DNA of 64,000 nt from Sphingomonas sp. HMP9 (lineage in GTDB: Bacteria > Pseudomonadota > Alphaproteobacteria > Sphingomonadales > Sphingomonadaceae). The notes under the pieces are model-generated. The model was not told the origin of the DNA, did no database searches, and saw only the letters and a list, made by a program, of their open reading frames with translations. Below are positions 26,112 through 39,291 of the stretch, piece by piece. The translations under genes were made by a program, and so were the position numbers. Every line of letters starts with the position of its first letter. Positions within the stretch are counted from its first letter, which is position 1. Location: contig NZ_AP022673.1 in assembly GCF_013374115.1 (NCBI RefSeq), forward strand, positions 1,888,501 through 1,952,500. The letters are read 5' to 3'.

Positions 26112-26195
26112 CAGGTTCTTATCGGCAGGCACAGGTGGACAGTAACGCCCCGAACAGGCAAAGAAAAATTAACCCAGACACTATATCCGAGTGCC

Positions 26196-27653
26196 ATGTC
26201 GCCTGTCGATCTCATCACGCACAACTTTTCGGATGAAGCACAACGCGTGGCGGCGCTTCACGCGCTTGCGTTGCTCGACAGCGAACCGGAACGCGAATTC
26301 GATGCCCTGGTTGCGCTGGCGGCGGACATGCTGCGCTGTCCTAACGCGTTATTAACGCTCGTCGATAGCGAGCGGCTGTGGATCAAGGCGGCGAGCGACG
26401 GCGAACGTGGCGAAATCTCCCGCGACGTCGGCATGTGCAACTACACGATCCGCGGCAAGGAGCCGTTGGTCATCGAAGATGTGGCGAACGATTTGCGATT
26501 CGCCGCCAACCCGCTCACGCAAGGGCCCGACGGCATACGATTCTACGCCGGCGCGCCGGTGCACGCCAAGGATGCGAGCGGCGACCATTATGCGATCGGT
26601 TCGATCTGCGTCGTCGATACTGTACCGCGCTCGCTGAACGACGCGGGGCGCAATGCGCTGACTCATCTCGCGACGCTGGCCGAGGCGATGATCGCCGCGC
26701 GGTCCACTGCGCGCCAGGCCATCGCGATTGCCACGACCGCCGATCGCCAGGCGGCCGCGCTCGCCCGCCAGGACCGTGTCTTCCGCCAGGCGGAGCGGAT
26801 GGCGGCAATCGGATCGTGGCGCGTCACCTTGGCCGACGACAGGCTGCAATGGTCCGAGGGCGTCTACCATATTCACGGCCTGCCCGTCGGCGACTTGCCC
26901 GAAATGCCTGTCGCGATGGGGTTCTACCCGCCGCACGCGCGCGACGAGATGAACGCGTCGCTGCGCCAGACGATCGAAACCGGCATGCCGTTCGATATCG
27001 AAGTCGATTTCAAGACCGCGCAGGGTGAACAGCGCCGGGTCCGGGTGCTTGGCGAGTGCGAAGACGCGGAGGGCCAGACCGTCGCGCTGGTCGGTGTCTT
27101 CCAGGACGTGACCGAACGCCACGCGCTCGAAGTCAATCTGCGGCGCTCGGCCAATACCGACTCGCTGACCGGGATCGCCAACCGGGCGGCGTTCGATCGT
27201 GCGCTCGATGCGGCGATGACGCGCTCGCATGCCAATGATACGCCGCTGTTGCTGGCGCTGGTCGATCTCGATGGGTTCAAGGCGATCAACGACACGCTGG
27301 GGCATGCCGCGGGCGACGACGTGTTGCGCGGCGTCGGCCGGGTCCTGAAGGCGCCCTGGCTCAAGAACAGCTTTGCCGCGCGGGTCGGTGGCGACGAGTT
27401 CGCGATCCTGATCGAGGATCCCGGGATGGTCGCGAATCCGGACTATATCTGCACCAGGCTGGAAGAAGCGTTGCGGTTCCCGATCGCGCTGAACGGCCTC
27501 GCGATGGTCAGTGCCGGGACCGTCGGCATCACGGCCCTTGATCGCGATTGCCATTCGGTCCGCGATTTCATGCACCGCGCCGACACGATCCTGTACCGGG
27601 CGAAGCGCGCGCGGGTCGGCGAACGACGCCGCCCGAACCGCAACGCCGCGTAA
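26196..27653 (+). CDS. GAF-PAS-GGDEF diguanylate cyclase
   Basis: A 485-residue soluble signalling protein. Order: GAF domain (about 20-170), helical linker, PAS/PAC domain (about 195-305, ending FQDVTERHALE), and GGDEF domain (about 315-475). The active-site loop is intact (ARVGGDEFAILIED), so c-di-GMP synthesis is predicted. The RxxD inhibitory site normally placed nine residues earlier is missing (LKNS instead), which suggests no product feedback. It stands between xerC and priA with its own start region. Confidence 0.92.
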   Translation: MSPVDLITHNFSDEAQRVAALHALALLDSEPEREFDALVALAADMLRCPNALLTLVDSERLWIKAASDGERGEISRDVGMCNYTIRGKEPLVIEDVANDLRFAANPLTQGPDGIRFYAGAPVHAKDASGDHYAIGSICVVDTVPRSLNDAGRNALTHLATLAEAMIAARSTARQAIAIATTADRQAAALARQDRVFRQAERMAAIGSWRVTLADDRLQWSEGVYHIHGLPVGDLPEMPVAMGFYPPHARDEMNASLRQTIETGMPFDIEVDFKTAQGEQRRVRVLGECEDAEGQTVALVGVFQDVTERHALEVNLRRSANTDSLTGIANRAAFDRALDAAMTRSHANDTPLLLALVDLDGFKAINDTLGHAAGDDVLRGVGRVLKAPWLKNSFAARVGGDEFAILIEDPGMVANPDYICTRLEEALRFPIALNGLAMVSAGTVGITALDRDCHSVRDFMHRADTILYRAKRARVGERRRPNRNAA

Positions 27654-27719
27654 GGCTGCATCGACCGACCGTACGTAAGCGGTTCACGCGGACTCGTTCT
27701 GTCCCCATATACCGACACA

Positions 27720-29891
27720 ATGTCGTCCCGTGCCCGTGTCCTGATCCTCAACGCTGCCCTTGGGCCGCTCGACTACCGCGTGCCGGCCGGCATGAGCGTT
27801 GAGCCGGGCTCGGTCGTGGTTGCCCCTCTGGGCCCGCGACAATTGCTCGGCGTGGTGTGGGAAGCGGAGCGCATGCCGTCCGATGCGGAGGTGGGCGACA
27901 ACCGTCTGCGCAACCTGCTCGCGGTCGCCGACGTGCCGCCGCTGGGGGCGCCGCTGCGGCGGCTGGTCGAGTGGACTGCGGACTATTACCTGGCGCCAGC
28001 CGCGTCGGTGTTACGGATGACGCTCGCTTCGACCTCGGCGCTGGACGGGGCACGAACCGCAGTCGAGTACCGGGCGACCGGCGTCATACCCCCTCGCCTG
28101 ACGCCGCAACGCGAGCAGGCGCTGGAACGGATCGGCGACCGCCAGGGCCTGATCCGCGAACTGGCAACGCTGGCCGAAGTCAGCGACGCGGTGATCCGCG
28201 GCCTGGCGAAGGTGGGCGCGATCGAGGCGGTCGAGGTGAGTATCGACAGCCCCTACCCCGTGCCCGATCCGCAGCATCACGAGCCCACGCTGTCCGGTGA
28301 CCAACGCGCTGCGGCGGATGCGCTGGTGGCGGGCGTGGCGGAACACGCGTTCCACCCGACGCTGCTCGATGGCGTCACCGGGTCGGGTAAGACCGAGGTG
28401 TATTTCGAGGCTGTCGCGCAGGCGATACGCGATGGTCGCCAGACGCTCGTGCTGCTTCCCGAGATCGCGCTGACCGAACCTTTCCTCAAGCGCTTCCACG
28501 ACCGCTTCGGGTGCGAGCCGGTCGCGTGGCATTCGGGGCTGCGCTCCACCCAGCGGCGGCGGGCTTGGCGGGCGATTGCGAGTGGCGAGGCCCTGGTGAC
28601 GGTAGGGGCGCGGTCGGCGCTGTTCCTGCCGTACCGCGATCTCGGGCTGATTGTCGTCGACGAAGCGCACGAGACCAGCTTCAAGCAGGAAGAGGGCGTG
28701 CATTATCACGCGCGCGACGTCGCGGTGATGCGCGGCAAGTTCGAGGGGTGTCCGGTGATCCTCGCCTCTGCCACGCCGGCGATCGAGACTCGTCAGCAAG
28801 TCGCGACCGGACGTTATGCCGAGCTGAAGCTGCCCGGCCGGTTCGGTTTGGCGGAGATGCCGACGATCGAGCCGATCGACCTGATCAAGGAACCGCCTGA
28901 GCGGGGTCGCTGGCTGGCGCCACGTCTGGTGAAGGCAATGCAGGAAACGCTCGAACGGCGTGAGCAGTCGCTGCTGTTCCTCAACCGCCGCGGCTATGCG
29001 CCGCTGACGTTGTGCCGGACCTGCGGGCACCGTTTCCAGTGCCCGAACTGCACCGCGTGGATGGTCGAGCATCGCCTGGCGCGGCGTCTCGCCTGCCATC
29101 ATTGCGGCCATATCGAACCGACGCCGAGGGTGTGTCCCGAGTGCAAGGGCGAGGATACGCTGGTCGCCTGCGGGCCGGGCGTGGAGCGGATCGCCGACGA
29201 GGTGACCGCGCTGTTCCCCGAAGCGAAGACGGCAGTGGTCACGTCCGACACGATCTGGTCGCCCGCCAAGGCGGCGGAGTTCGTCGGGCGAATGGAGGCG
29301 GGCGATATCGACATCGTTGTCGGCACGCAGCTGGTGACGAAGGGATATCACTTTCCCAACCTGACGCTGGTCGGCGTGGTCGATGCCGACCTTGGCCTTG
29401 ATGGCGGCGACCTACGGGCGGCGGAGCGCACATTCCAGCAGATCCGGCAGGTGTCTGGGCGCGCCGGGCGCGGCAAGAAGCCCGGACACGTGTTCATCCA
29501 GACGCACAGCCCGGGCGCGCAGGTGATGCAAGCGCTGATCACCGGCGATGCCGACGCGTTCTATGCCGCGGAGACGGACGCGCGCAAGGATGCGGGCGCG
29601 CCGCCGTTCGGGCGTTATGCGGCGATCGTCGTGTCGTCTGAGGATCAGGCGTGCGCGCATGACACAGCCAAACTGGTGGGGCGCAGCGCCCCCGAGGTCG
29701 ATGGCATGCACGTCTATGGCCCTGCCCCGGCGCCGCTCGCGATGTTGCGTGGGCGGCATCGGTATCGGCTGCTGGTCCATGCGCGGCGTGCACTGGACGT
29801 GCAGGACGTAATCCGCGACTGGCTGGGGAAGCTGGAATGGCCCTCGAAGGCGCGGGTAACGGTCGACGTGGACCCGTATAACTTCCTGTGA
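27720..29891 (+). CDS. priA: primosomal protein N' (PriA helicase)
   Basis: A 723-residue 3'-to-5' helicase that restarts stalled replication forks. N-terminal DNA-binding domain; Walker A GVTGSGKTEVY near residue 220; DEAH box VDEAHETSF near 313; eight zinc cysteines between about residues 430 and 485 (CRTCG, CPNC, CHHCG, CPEC); and the C-terminal helicase lobe with DIVVGTQLVTKGYHFPN. The length fits alphaproteobacterial PriA. Confidence 0.96.
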   Translation: MSSRARVLILNAALGPLDYRVPAGMSVEPGSVVVAPLGPRQLLGVVWEAERMPSDAEVGDNRLRNLLAVADVPPLGAPLRRLVEWTADYYLAPAASVLRMTLASTSALDGARTAVEYRATGVIPPRLTPQREQALERIGDRQGLIRELATLAEVSDAVIRGLAKVGAIEAVEVSIDSPYPVPDPQHHEPTLSGDQRAAADALVAGVAEHAFHPTLLDGVTGSGKTEVYFEAVAQAIRDGRQTLVLLPEIALTEPFLKRFHDRFGCEPVAWHSGLRSTQRRRAWRAIASGEALVTVGARSALFLPYRDLGLIVVDEAHETSFKQEEGVHYHARDVAVMRGKFEGCPVILASATPAIETRQQVATGRYAELKLPGRFGLAEMPTIEPIDLIKEPPERGRWLAPRLVKAMQETLERREQSLLFLNRRGYAPLTLCRTCGHRFQCPNCTAWMVEHRLARRLACHHCGHIEPTPRVCPECKGEDTLVACGPGVERIADEVTALFPEAKTAVVTSDTIWSPAKAAEFVGRMEAGDIDIVVGTQLVTKGYHFPNLTLVGVVDADLGLDGGDLRAAERTFQQIRQVSGRAGRGKKPGHVFIQTHSPGAQVMQALITGDADAFYAAETDARKDAGAPPFGRYAAIVVSSEDQACAHDTAKLVGRSAPEVDGMHVYGPAPAPLAMLRGRHRYRLLVHARRALDVQDVIRDWLGKLEWPSKARVTVDVDPYNFL

Positions 29892-29937
29892 CACCGCCGG
29901 AAACCCAGCCTTAACGTTACCCCGTTAAACGGGCGGG

Positions 29938-31011
29938 ATGTCGACCCGCATCGCCCCCATACAATGGCTTCGTGCACTGGCGGCAACGCTCGTACTGCTG
30001 ATGCACGCATCGGACATGATCGAGTCCGGGCCGGTTTCGTTGACGGGCAAGCTCGTCCCCTCGGTCCCCAATCTGTCCACCTTCGGCGCGAGTGGCGTAG
30101 ACCTGTTCTTCGTCATCAGCGGCTTCGTCATGGCGCAGTCGCTGTCGACCGCGGACGGCGATTCATGGCGGTTCCTGGCGAAGCGGTGGCTGCGGATCGT
30201 GCCGTTGTTCGCGTGCGTCAGCGCGGTCTACATGATGATCATGCACGATCCCCTGACCGTGCAGGCGGCGATCATGTCGATCACCGTCCTGCCGATCCTC
30301 GATGGGGCCGGCTATCACGTTCCCGCACTGTATCCCGGGTGGACGCTTGGGTTCGAATTCGCCTTCTATGCGATTGTGGCCGCGGCGATGCGTGTGCACG
30401 GCCACCGTGTCGAAACCCTCCTCGCCCTGACACTGGCCTTCGCGATCGTGGGAAGCGTGGTTCACCCGGCCTGGGCGCCTGTGCGCCTGTTGCTCAACCC
30501 GCTTCTGCTCGAATTCGCGCTCGGCGTGGTCGTGTGGATGGCATGGCAGCGCGGGATCAGTGTCCGCATCGCGACGCCTGCGCTGATCGCGGGCATCACG
30601 CTATTGGCGATCGGGATCGCCTTCGGGCTGGGTTTTTCGCTGTCGCTGCAGATCGATGTCGCGGTGGCGGGTATCTCAGGGCTTCCCCGGACCTGGACGT
30701 GGGGCGTTCCCTGGGCGCTCGTGGTCGTCGGCCTCATCGATACCGTTGCCGGGGGTCGGTTCGAGCGGATCGTCGCGCGCGTGGGCGATGCGTCCTACTC
30801 GACGTACCTCACGCATCCGTGCCTGATCGCGCTGCTTTGGATGGTGGGCGATTATGTCCCGACCATGTCACCCTATGCTTTTGCCCTGGCGTTCATCGCC
30901 GCGTCGACGATGCTGGGGCTGGCCGTGCATCGGTGGATCGAGCGACCGCTGCTCGCGTGGTTGCAGCGTCGCCCACCGGCATCGGTCATGCGAGCGCCGG
31001 CGCTCGCATGA
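29938..31011 (+). CDS. acyltransferase 3 (OafA/YrhL-like) membrane protein
   Basis: A 357-residue multi-helix membrane protein of the acyltransferase 3 family. It shows the family start RIAPIQWLRALAATLVLLMH with its catalytic histidine, the FGASGVDLFFVISGFVMA motif and about ten hydrophobic helices. Such enzymes O-acetylate or succinylate surface polysaccharides. No polysaccharide genes are adjacent, so the substrate is open. Its stop lies six bases from the convergent atpC stop. Confidence 0.9.
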   Translation: MSTRIAPIQWLRALAATLVLLMHASDMIESGPVSLTGKLVPSVPNLSTFGASGVDLFFVISGFVMAQSLSTADGDSWRFLAKRWLRIVPLFACVSAVYMMIMHDPLTVQAAIMSITVLPILDGAGYHVPALYPGWTLGFEFAFYAIVAAAMRVHGHRVETLLALTLAFAIVGSVVHPAWAPVRLLLNPLLLEFALGVVVWMAWQRGISVRIATPALIAGITLLAIGIAFGLGFSLSLQIDVAVAGISGLPRTWTWGVPWALVVVGLIDTVAGGRFERIVARVGDASYSTYLTHPCLIALLWMVGDYVPTMSPYAFALAFIAASTMLGLAVHRWIERPLLAWLQRRPPASVMRAPALA

Positions 31012-31017
31012 CTCGAC

Positions 31018-31272
31018 TTACTCGCCCGCGTGCTCGGCGAGGACGGTCAGACCTTTGGCGTTAACCTCGGCGAAGCCGCCCTTAATGGCGATGACCTCGG
31101 GCGTGCCGTTCTGCGTGCGGAAGATCTGGACACCACCGTCCCGGACCGTCGACATGAACGGCGCATGGCCTTCCAGCACGCCGAAATCGCCTTCGGTGCC
31201 GGGGACGACGACCATGTAGACCTCCTCCGAGCGGACGAGCTTTTCTGGCGTGACGAGTTCGAAATGCAGCAT
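31018..31272 (-). CDS. atpC: ATP synthase F1 epsilon subunit (short form)
   Basis: An 84-residue epsilon subunit. Only the N-terminal beta-sandwich is present ([20 protein letters not shown] ... VLAEHAGE); the C-terminal helical hairpin that inhibits rotation in the 130-140 residue forms is absent. It is the last gene of the F1 operon, separated from atpD by a family D repeat. Start ATG 31272 is chosen from family alignment; the upstream frame reads into the repeat. Confidence 0.93.
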   Translation of the reverse strand: MLHFELVTPEKLVRSEEVYMVVVPGTEGDFGVLEGHAPFMSTVRDGGVQIFRTQNGTPEVIAIKGGFAEVNAKGLTVLAEHAGE

Positions 31273-31285
31273 GTCTATCTTCTCA

Positions 31286-31385
31286 CTCCCCTCCCCTTCA
31301 GGGGAGGGGCTGGGGGTGGGGGAGTGCGGCAGGCGCGACACGCGCGGTCAGGCCCCACCCCAACCCTCCCCTGAAGGGGAGGGAG
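31286..31385. repeat. family D inverted-repeat element between atpD and atpC
   Basis: Arms ACTCCCCTCCCCTTCAGGGG and CCCCTGAAGGGGAGGGAGT flank a centre including a GGGGTGGG block. It fills almost the whole atpD-atpC spacer and probably changes mRNA folding or stability there. Confidence 0.88.
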
Positions 31386-31394
31386 TCAGTCGGC

Positions 31395-33787
<2,393 letters not shown>

Positions 33788-33800
33788 CGTCTCTTCCTGC

Positions 33801-33901
33801 TCCCTCGCCCCTCCGGGGAGAGGGTTGGGGTGAGGGGCTGCCAAGGGCGGCACCTCGCGGTACTCCCCTCACCCCGACCCTCTCCCCGCAGGGGAGAGGG
33901 A
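33801..33901. repeat. family D inverted-repeat element between atpA and atpG
   Basis: Arms CCCCTCCGGGGAGAGGGTTG and CCGACCCTCTCCCC/AGGGGAGAGGG face each other around a short centre. It is a close relative of the copy between dnaK and dnaJ. It begins 13 bases beyond the atpG start codon and ends six bases from the atpA stop codon, so it lies over the atpG ribosome-site region. Confidence 0.88.
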
Positions 33902-33907
33902 GTTTAC

Positions 33908-36009
<2,102 letters not shown>

Positions 36010-36339
36010 GGACCTGTCAATCCTCGCCTGAAACCGAAAATGTTGCTGTCCCATGGGGGAAGAGGGCGCGAAAGCACCTCTTCATGGGACGCGGCGCGGG
36101 TAGCATCGGGTTCGGCGATTGGCAACCCGGCGGGAGCGTCGGGGCGGTCGGTTTGTGACTGTTTTGTCATTGGCAGATGGTTGGAAGGCCCCACCTCAGC
36201 CTCTTCGTCATCCCCGCGCAGGCGGGGATCCATAGCCTTCGGACCCAGCGCTTTCATCGCACGGCCTGTCACTATGGGTTCCCGCCTCCGCGGGAATGAC
36301 GATAATGATCGGAACAGGATCACACGACGAGGAATGAGA
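36010..36339. other. spacer between atpH and dienelactone hydrolase
   Basis: A 330-base divergent spacer. The part nearest atpH must hold the atp operon promoter, but I cannot single out -35 and -10 boxes with confidence. The rest is taken up by a family C element. No open frame here looks coding. Confidence 0.6.
36206..36301. repeat. family C inverted-repeat element, copy 2
   Basis: Arms CGTCATCCCCGCGCAGGCGG and CCGCCTCCGCGGGAATGACG around a 50-base centre. The outer CGTCAT/ATGACG ends resemble those of family A, suggesting the families are related. It lies 38 bases before the hydrolase start. Confidence 0.82.
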
Positions 36340-37017
36340 ATGACCGGCACGATGGAAACGATGACCATGTCCGACGGCGCGACCGTCGCGGTCTATCATG
36401 CGCAACCGACTGGCGAGCGCCGCGGCGGGCTCGTCCTGGTGCAGGAGATCTTCGGCGTCACCGACCATATCCGCGACCTGTGCGACGAATACGCCGCCGA
36501 CGGGTACGAGGTGCTGGCGCCCGCGCTGTTCGATCGCGAGCATCCCGGGTTCGAGGCGGACTATTCGGGCGACGGCCTGGCGCGCGGGATCGAACTCGCA
36601 CGGCAACTTCACCCGTTCGAGCTGTCGCTGAAGGACGTCCAGACCTGCATCGATACGCTCGCCCCGGCGGGCCCGGTGTTCGTGGTCGGCTATTGCTATG
36701 GCGGCTCGGTCGCGTGGTTCGCGTCGACCAAGCTGACCGGCGTTGCGGCGGCGAGCGGCTATTATGGCAGCATGATCCCGGCGACAGCGGACGAGGAACC
36801 CAAGGTTCCGGTGATCCTCCACTTCGGCCGCCACGACCACGGCATCCCGATGGAGGGCGTCGAACAGGTCATCGTCAAGGATTGGCCCAACGCGACGGTG
36901 TATGTCTACGAGGCCGGCCACGGGTTCAACTCGGACCGGCGGAAGGATTATCACGAGCCGAGCGCGGATCTGGCCAAGCAGCGCACGCTCGACCTGTTCC
37001 GCGCGCACGGGGGCTGA
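36340..37017 (+). CDS. dienelactone hydrolase family protein
   Basis: A 225-residue alpha/beta hydrolase. The nucleophile elbow GYCYGGS carries cysteine (about residue 118) as in true dienelactone hydrolases; Asp in FGRHDHGIP and His in EAGHGFNSD complete the triad. It could open lactones of the chlorocatechol route, but no aromatic degradation genes are adjacent, so a general carboxymethylenebutenolidase-like role is safer. Start ATG 36340 is chosen because GAGGA ends six bases before it. Confidence 0.9.
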   Translation: MTGTMETMTMSDGATVAVYHAQPTGERRGGLVLVQEIFGVTDHIRDLCDEYAADGYEVLAPALFDREHPGFEADYSGDGLARGIELARQLHPFELSLKDVQTCIDTLAPAGPVFVVGYCYGGSVAWFASTKLTGVAAASGYYGSMIPATADEEPKVPVILHFGRHDHGIPMEGVEQVIVKDWPNATVYVYEAGHGFNSDRRKDYHEPSADLAKQRTLDLFRAHGG

Positions 37018-37029
37018 GTTACCCGGCTA

Positions 37030-37132
37030 CCACCCCGGAGAAGGCCGGGCCCAATTGGGAAGGTAGTAATAACCGGGGGAAGCGCTCCGTTAGCGACGTC
37101 CCCCAATTGGGCCCCGGCCTTCGCCGGGGTGG
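37030..37132. repeat. family B inverted-repeat element, copy 2
   Basis: Arms CCACCCCGGAGAAGGCCGGG and GGCCTTCGCCGGGGTGG, with CCCAATTGGG-type inner ends, around a 45-base linker. It lies between convergent genes next to a family C copy. Confidence 0.88.
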
Positions 37133-37176
37133 GGCAGAGGGTGGCACGGCGGCCGTGCTATATGGGAGGGTCACCC

Positions 37177-37257
37177 CGTTCCCCCGCGGAGGCGGGGGTC
37201 CAGGAATCAGGCAGCGCGCCGCCCGTGGCTCCTGGATCCCCGCCTTCGCGGGGAAAC
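37177..37257. repeat. family C inverted-repeat element, copy 3
   Basis: Arms TTCCCCCGCGGAGGCGGGGG and CCCCGCCTTCGCGGGGAA, with CCAGGA/TCCTGG inner ends. It directly follows a family B copy, so two different families share one spacer. Confidence 0.88.
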
Positions 37258-37275
37258 AGGAGGTTGAGCCTCAAA

Positions 37276-38121
37276 TCACTCCGCTGGGAAATCGGCGCCC
37301 AGGCTGGTCGCCTTGTGCGCCTCGATCTCCTTCAACCGACCGGCGATCTTCTCCACCACCGCATCATACCCCCAGCGCCCCAGCACCAGATGTCGCGGCG
37401 GGTTCGCATCCTCGGTCAGCGCGATCATCGCCTCGCCCGCGCGCACCGGATCGCCGGCTTGAGTCCCGCTGATCTCGCGCGTGCTGTCGAGCCGTTTGCC
37501 CGCGGTCTCCGCATACTCCGCGATCGACACCGGCGTCTGCTTGAGCGAACGCCCGGCCCAGTCGGTGCGGAACGGCCCCGGCTCGACACATGTCACGGCG
37601 ATCCCAAGCGGCGCGACCTCGGCGAGCACCGAGTCGGAGAACCCCTCCACCGCATGCTTGGACGCGGCATAATAGCCCGAGCCCGGAAACCCGACCAACC
37701 CCGCGACCGAGGTGATGTTGATGATATGCCCGCTCTTCTGCGCGCGCAGGATCGGCAAGACCGCGCGCGTCATCGCGAATAGGCCGAACACGTTCGCATC
37801 GAACTGCGCGCGGATCTCGGCGTCGTCGCCCTCCTCGACCGACGCCTGATAGCCATAGCCCGCATTGTTCACGAGCACGTCGATCCGCCCGAATTTGGCC
37901 TCGGCCTGCGCGACCGCCACCTCGATCTGCGCCTGATCGGTCACGTCGAGCGACACCGCAAGCGCACAGTCCTCCGCGCCGTCCGCTAGATCCGCGACGC
38001 GGGTCGCATCACGCGCGGTGACGACCGCGCGCCAGCCGCGTGCGATCACGAGCTTGGCGAGTTCGCGACCGAAGCCGGTCGAGCAGCCGGAGATGAACCA
38101 GACGGGGGTGTCGGAGGCCAT
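37276..38121 (-). CDS. short-chain dehydrogenase/reductase
   Basis: A 281-residue classical SDR. The cofactor motif is ISGCSTGFG (TGxxxGxG type); NNAGYGY follows near residue 85; the catalytic Ser, Tyr and Lys are in ITSVAGLVG and GYYAASKHA. An arginine after the first strand pair (TARDATRV) suggests NADP(H). The substrate is unknown; it resembles oxidoreductases often annotated as DltE- or YbbO-like. It diverges from ada. Confidence 0.9.
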   Translation of the reverse strand: MASDTPVWFISGCSTGFGRELAKLVIARGWRAVVTARDATRVADLADGAEDCALAVSLDVTDQAQIEVAVAQAEAKFGRIDVLVNNAGYGYQASVEEGDDAEIRAQFDANVFGLFAMTRAVLPILRAQKSGHIINITSVAGLVGFPGSGYYAASKHAVEGFSDSVLAEVAPLGIAVTCVEPGPFRTDWAGRSLKQTPVSIAEYAETAGKRLDSTREISGTQAGDPVRAGEAMIALTEDANPPRHLVLGRWGYDAVVEKIAGRLKEIEAHKATSLGADFPAE

Positions 38122-38235
38122 GAGACATCTTTCGTTATGGGGTATGCGTAGAGGAACGGCCGGGCCGGCGATTGGCTCCCGCTTTGACAGCAAGCCACGG
38201 GATGCGCGGGGCGCGCGGCGCGCTATAACCGTCGC

Positions 38236-39291
38236 ATGAGCACCGCCCCTGCCCTCGACGACGACACCGCATGGCGCGCGTTCGAGGCCCGCGATCGCGC
38301 GTGGGACGGCCGGTTTCTCGTCGGCGTGAAGACCACCGGCATCTACTGCAAGCCAAGCTGCCCCGCGCGTCACCCCAGGCGCGAGAATGTCACCTTCCAC
38401 CCCGACCCGGCCAGCGCACGTGCCGCCGGGTTCCGCGCATGCCTGCGCTGCACCCCGGACACGGTCGGCCGCGACCGGATCGCCGTCGCCGCCGCCATCG
38501 CGCTGCTCGAAGCCGCCGAAGACCGGCTCTCGCTCGACGCGGTCGCGGCCAAGGTCGGCTACGCGCCGCACCATTTCCACCGCCTGTTCAAGCGCGCCAC
38601 CGGCGTCACTCCTGCCGCCTACGCACGCGCGTTGCGTACCGGCCGCGCTGTGGACGCTCTATCGGAGGACTCGACCGTGACCGAAGCGATCTACGACGCC
38701 GGCTATTCCGCCCCGAGCCGCTTCTACGAGGCGGATGCCAAGCGGCTCGGCATGGCGCCCAGCGCGTGGGCGCGCGGCGGCGAAGGAGTCACGATCCGCT
38801 GGACCACCGCCGACACCAGCCTGGGCGCGCTGTTCGTCGCTGCCACCGCCAAGGGCCTGTGCCGCGTGTCGTTCGACGAGGACGCCGACGAACTCCGCCG
38901 CCGCTTCCCCAACGCGACGATCGAACCGGGCGATGCCGTGCTGGCCGAGCTGGCCGCGCACGTCGTCGCCGCCGTCGAATCCCCCGACCGCGATCAGGAC
39001 CTGCCGCTCGACGTCCGCGGCACCGCGTTCCAGGAGGCGATCTGGCAGGCGCTGCGCACCATCCCGATCGGCGAGACGCGCACCTATAGCGAACTCGCCG
39101 CGCTCGCCGGCCGACCCACTGCGGTGCGCGCCGCCGGCACCGCGTGCGGCCAGAACCCGGTGTCGATCGTCATCCCCTGCCACCGCGCGCAACGGATCGG
39201 CGGGGCGCTCGGCGGCTATGCGTACGGGCTCGACCGCAAACGCGCGCTGCTCGCGACCGAAGCAGCTCAGCGCGCGGATTTGCAGGAATAG
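38236..39291 (+). CDS. ada: Ada: O6-methylguanine-DNA methyltransferase and transcriptional regulator
   Basis: A 351-residue bifunctional protein (E. coli Ada has 354). The N-terminal zinc domain has all four cysteines at the E. coli positions (Cys38, Cys42, Cys69, Cys72). An AraC-type helix-turn-helix follows (about 85-180), then the methyltransferase domain with the acceptor cysteine in PCHRAQRIGG near residue 312. It repairs methylated DNA and, once methylated at Cys38, activates the adaptive response. Its 3' end overlaps the convergent protease gene by 25 bases. Confidence 0.96.
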   Translation: MSTAPALDDDTAWRAFEARDRAWDGRFLVGVKTTGIYCKPSCPARHPRRENVTFHPDPASARAAGFRACLRCTPDTVGRDRIAVAAAIALLEAAEDRLSLDAVAAKVGYAPHHFHRLFKRATGVTPAAYARALRTGRAVDALSEDSTVTEAIYDAGYSAPSRFYEADAKRLGMAPSAWARGGEGVTIRWTTADTSLGALFVAATAKGLCRVSFDEDADELRRRFPNATIEPGDAVLAELAAHVVAAVESPDRDQDLPLDVRGTAFQEAIWQALRTIPIGETRTYSELAALAGRPTAVRAAGTACGQNPVSIVIPCHRAQRIGGALGGYAYGLDRKRALLATEAAQRADLQE

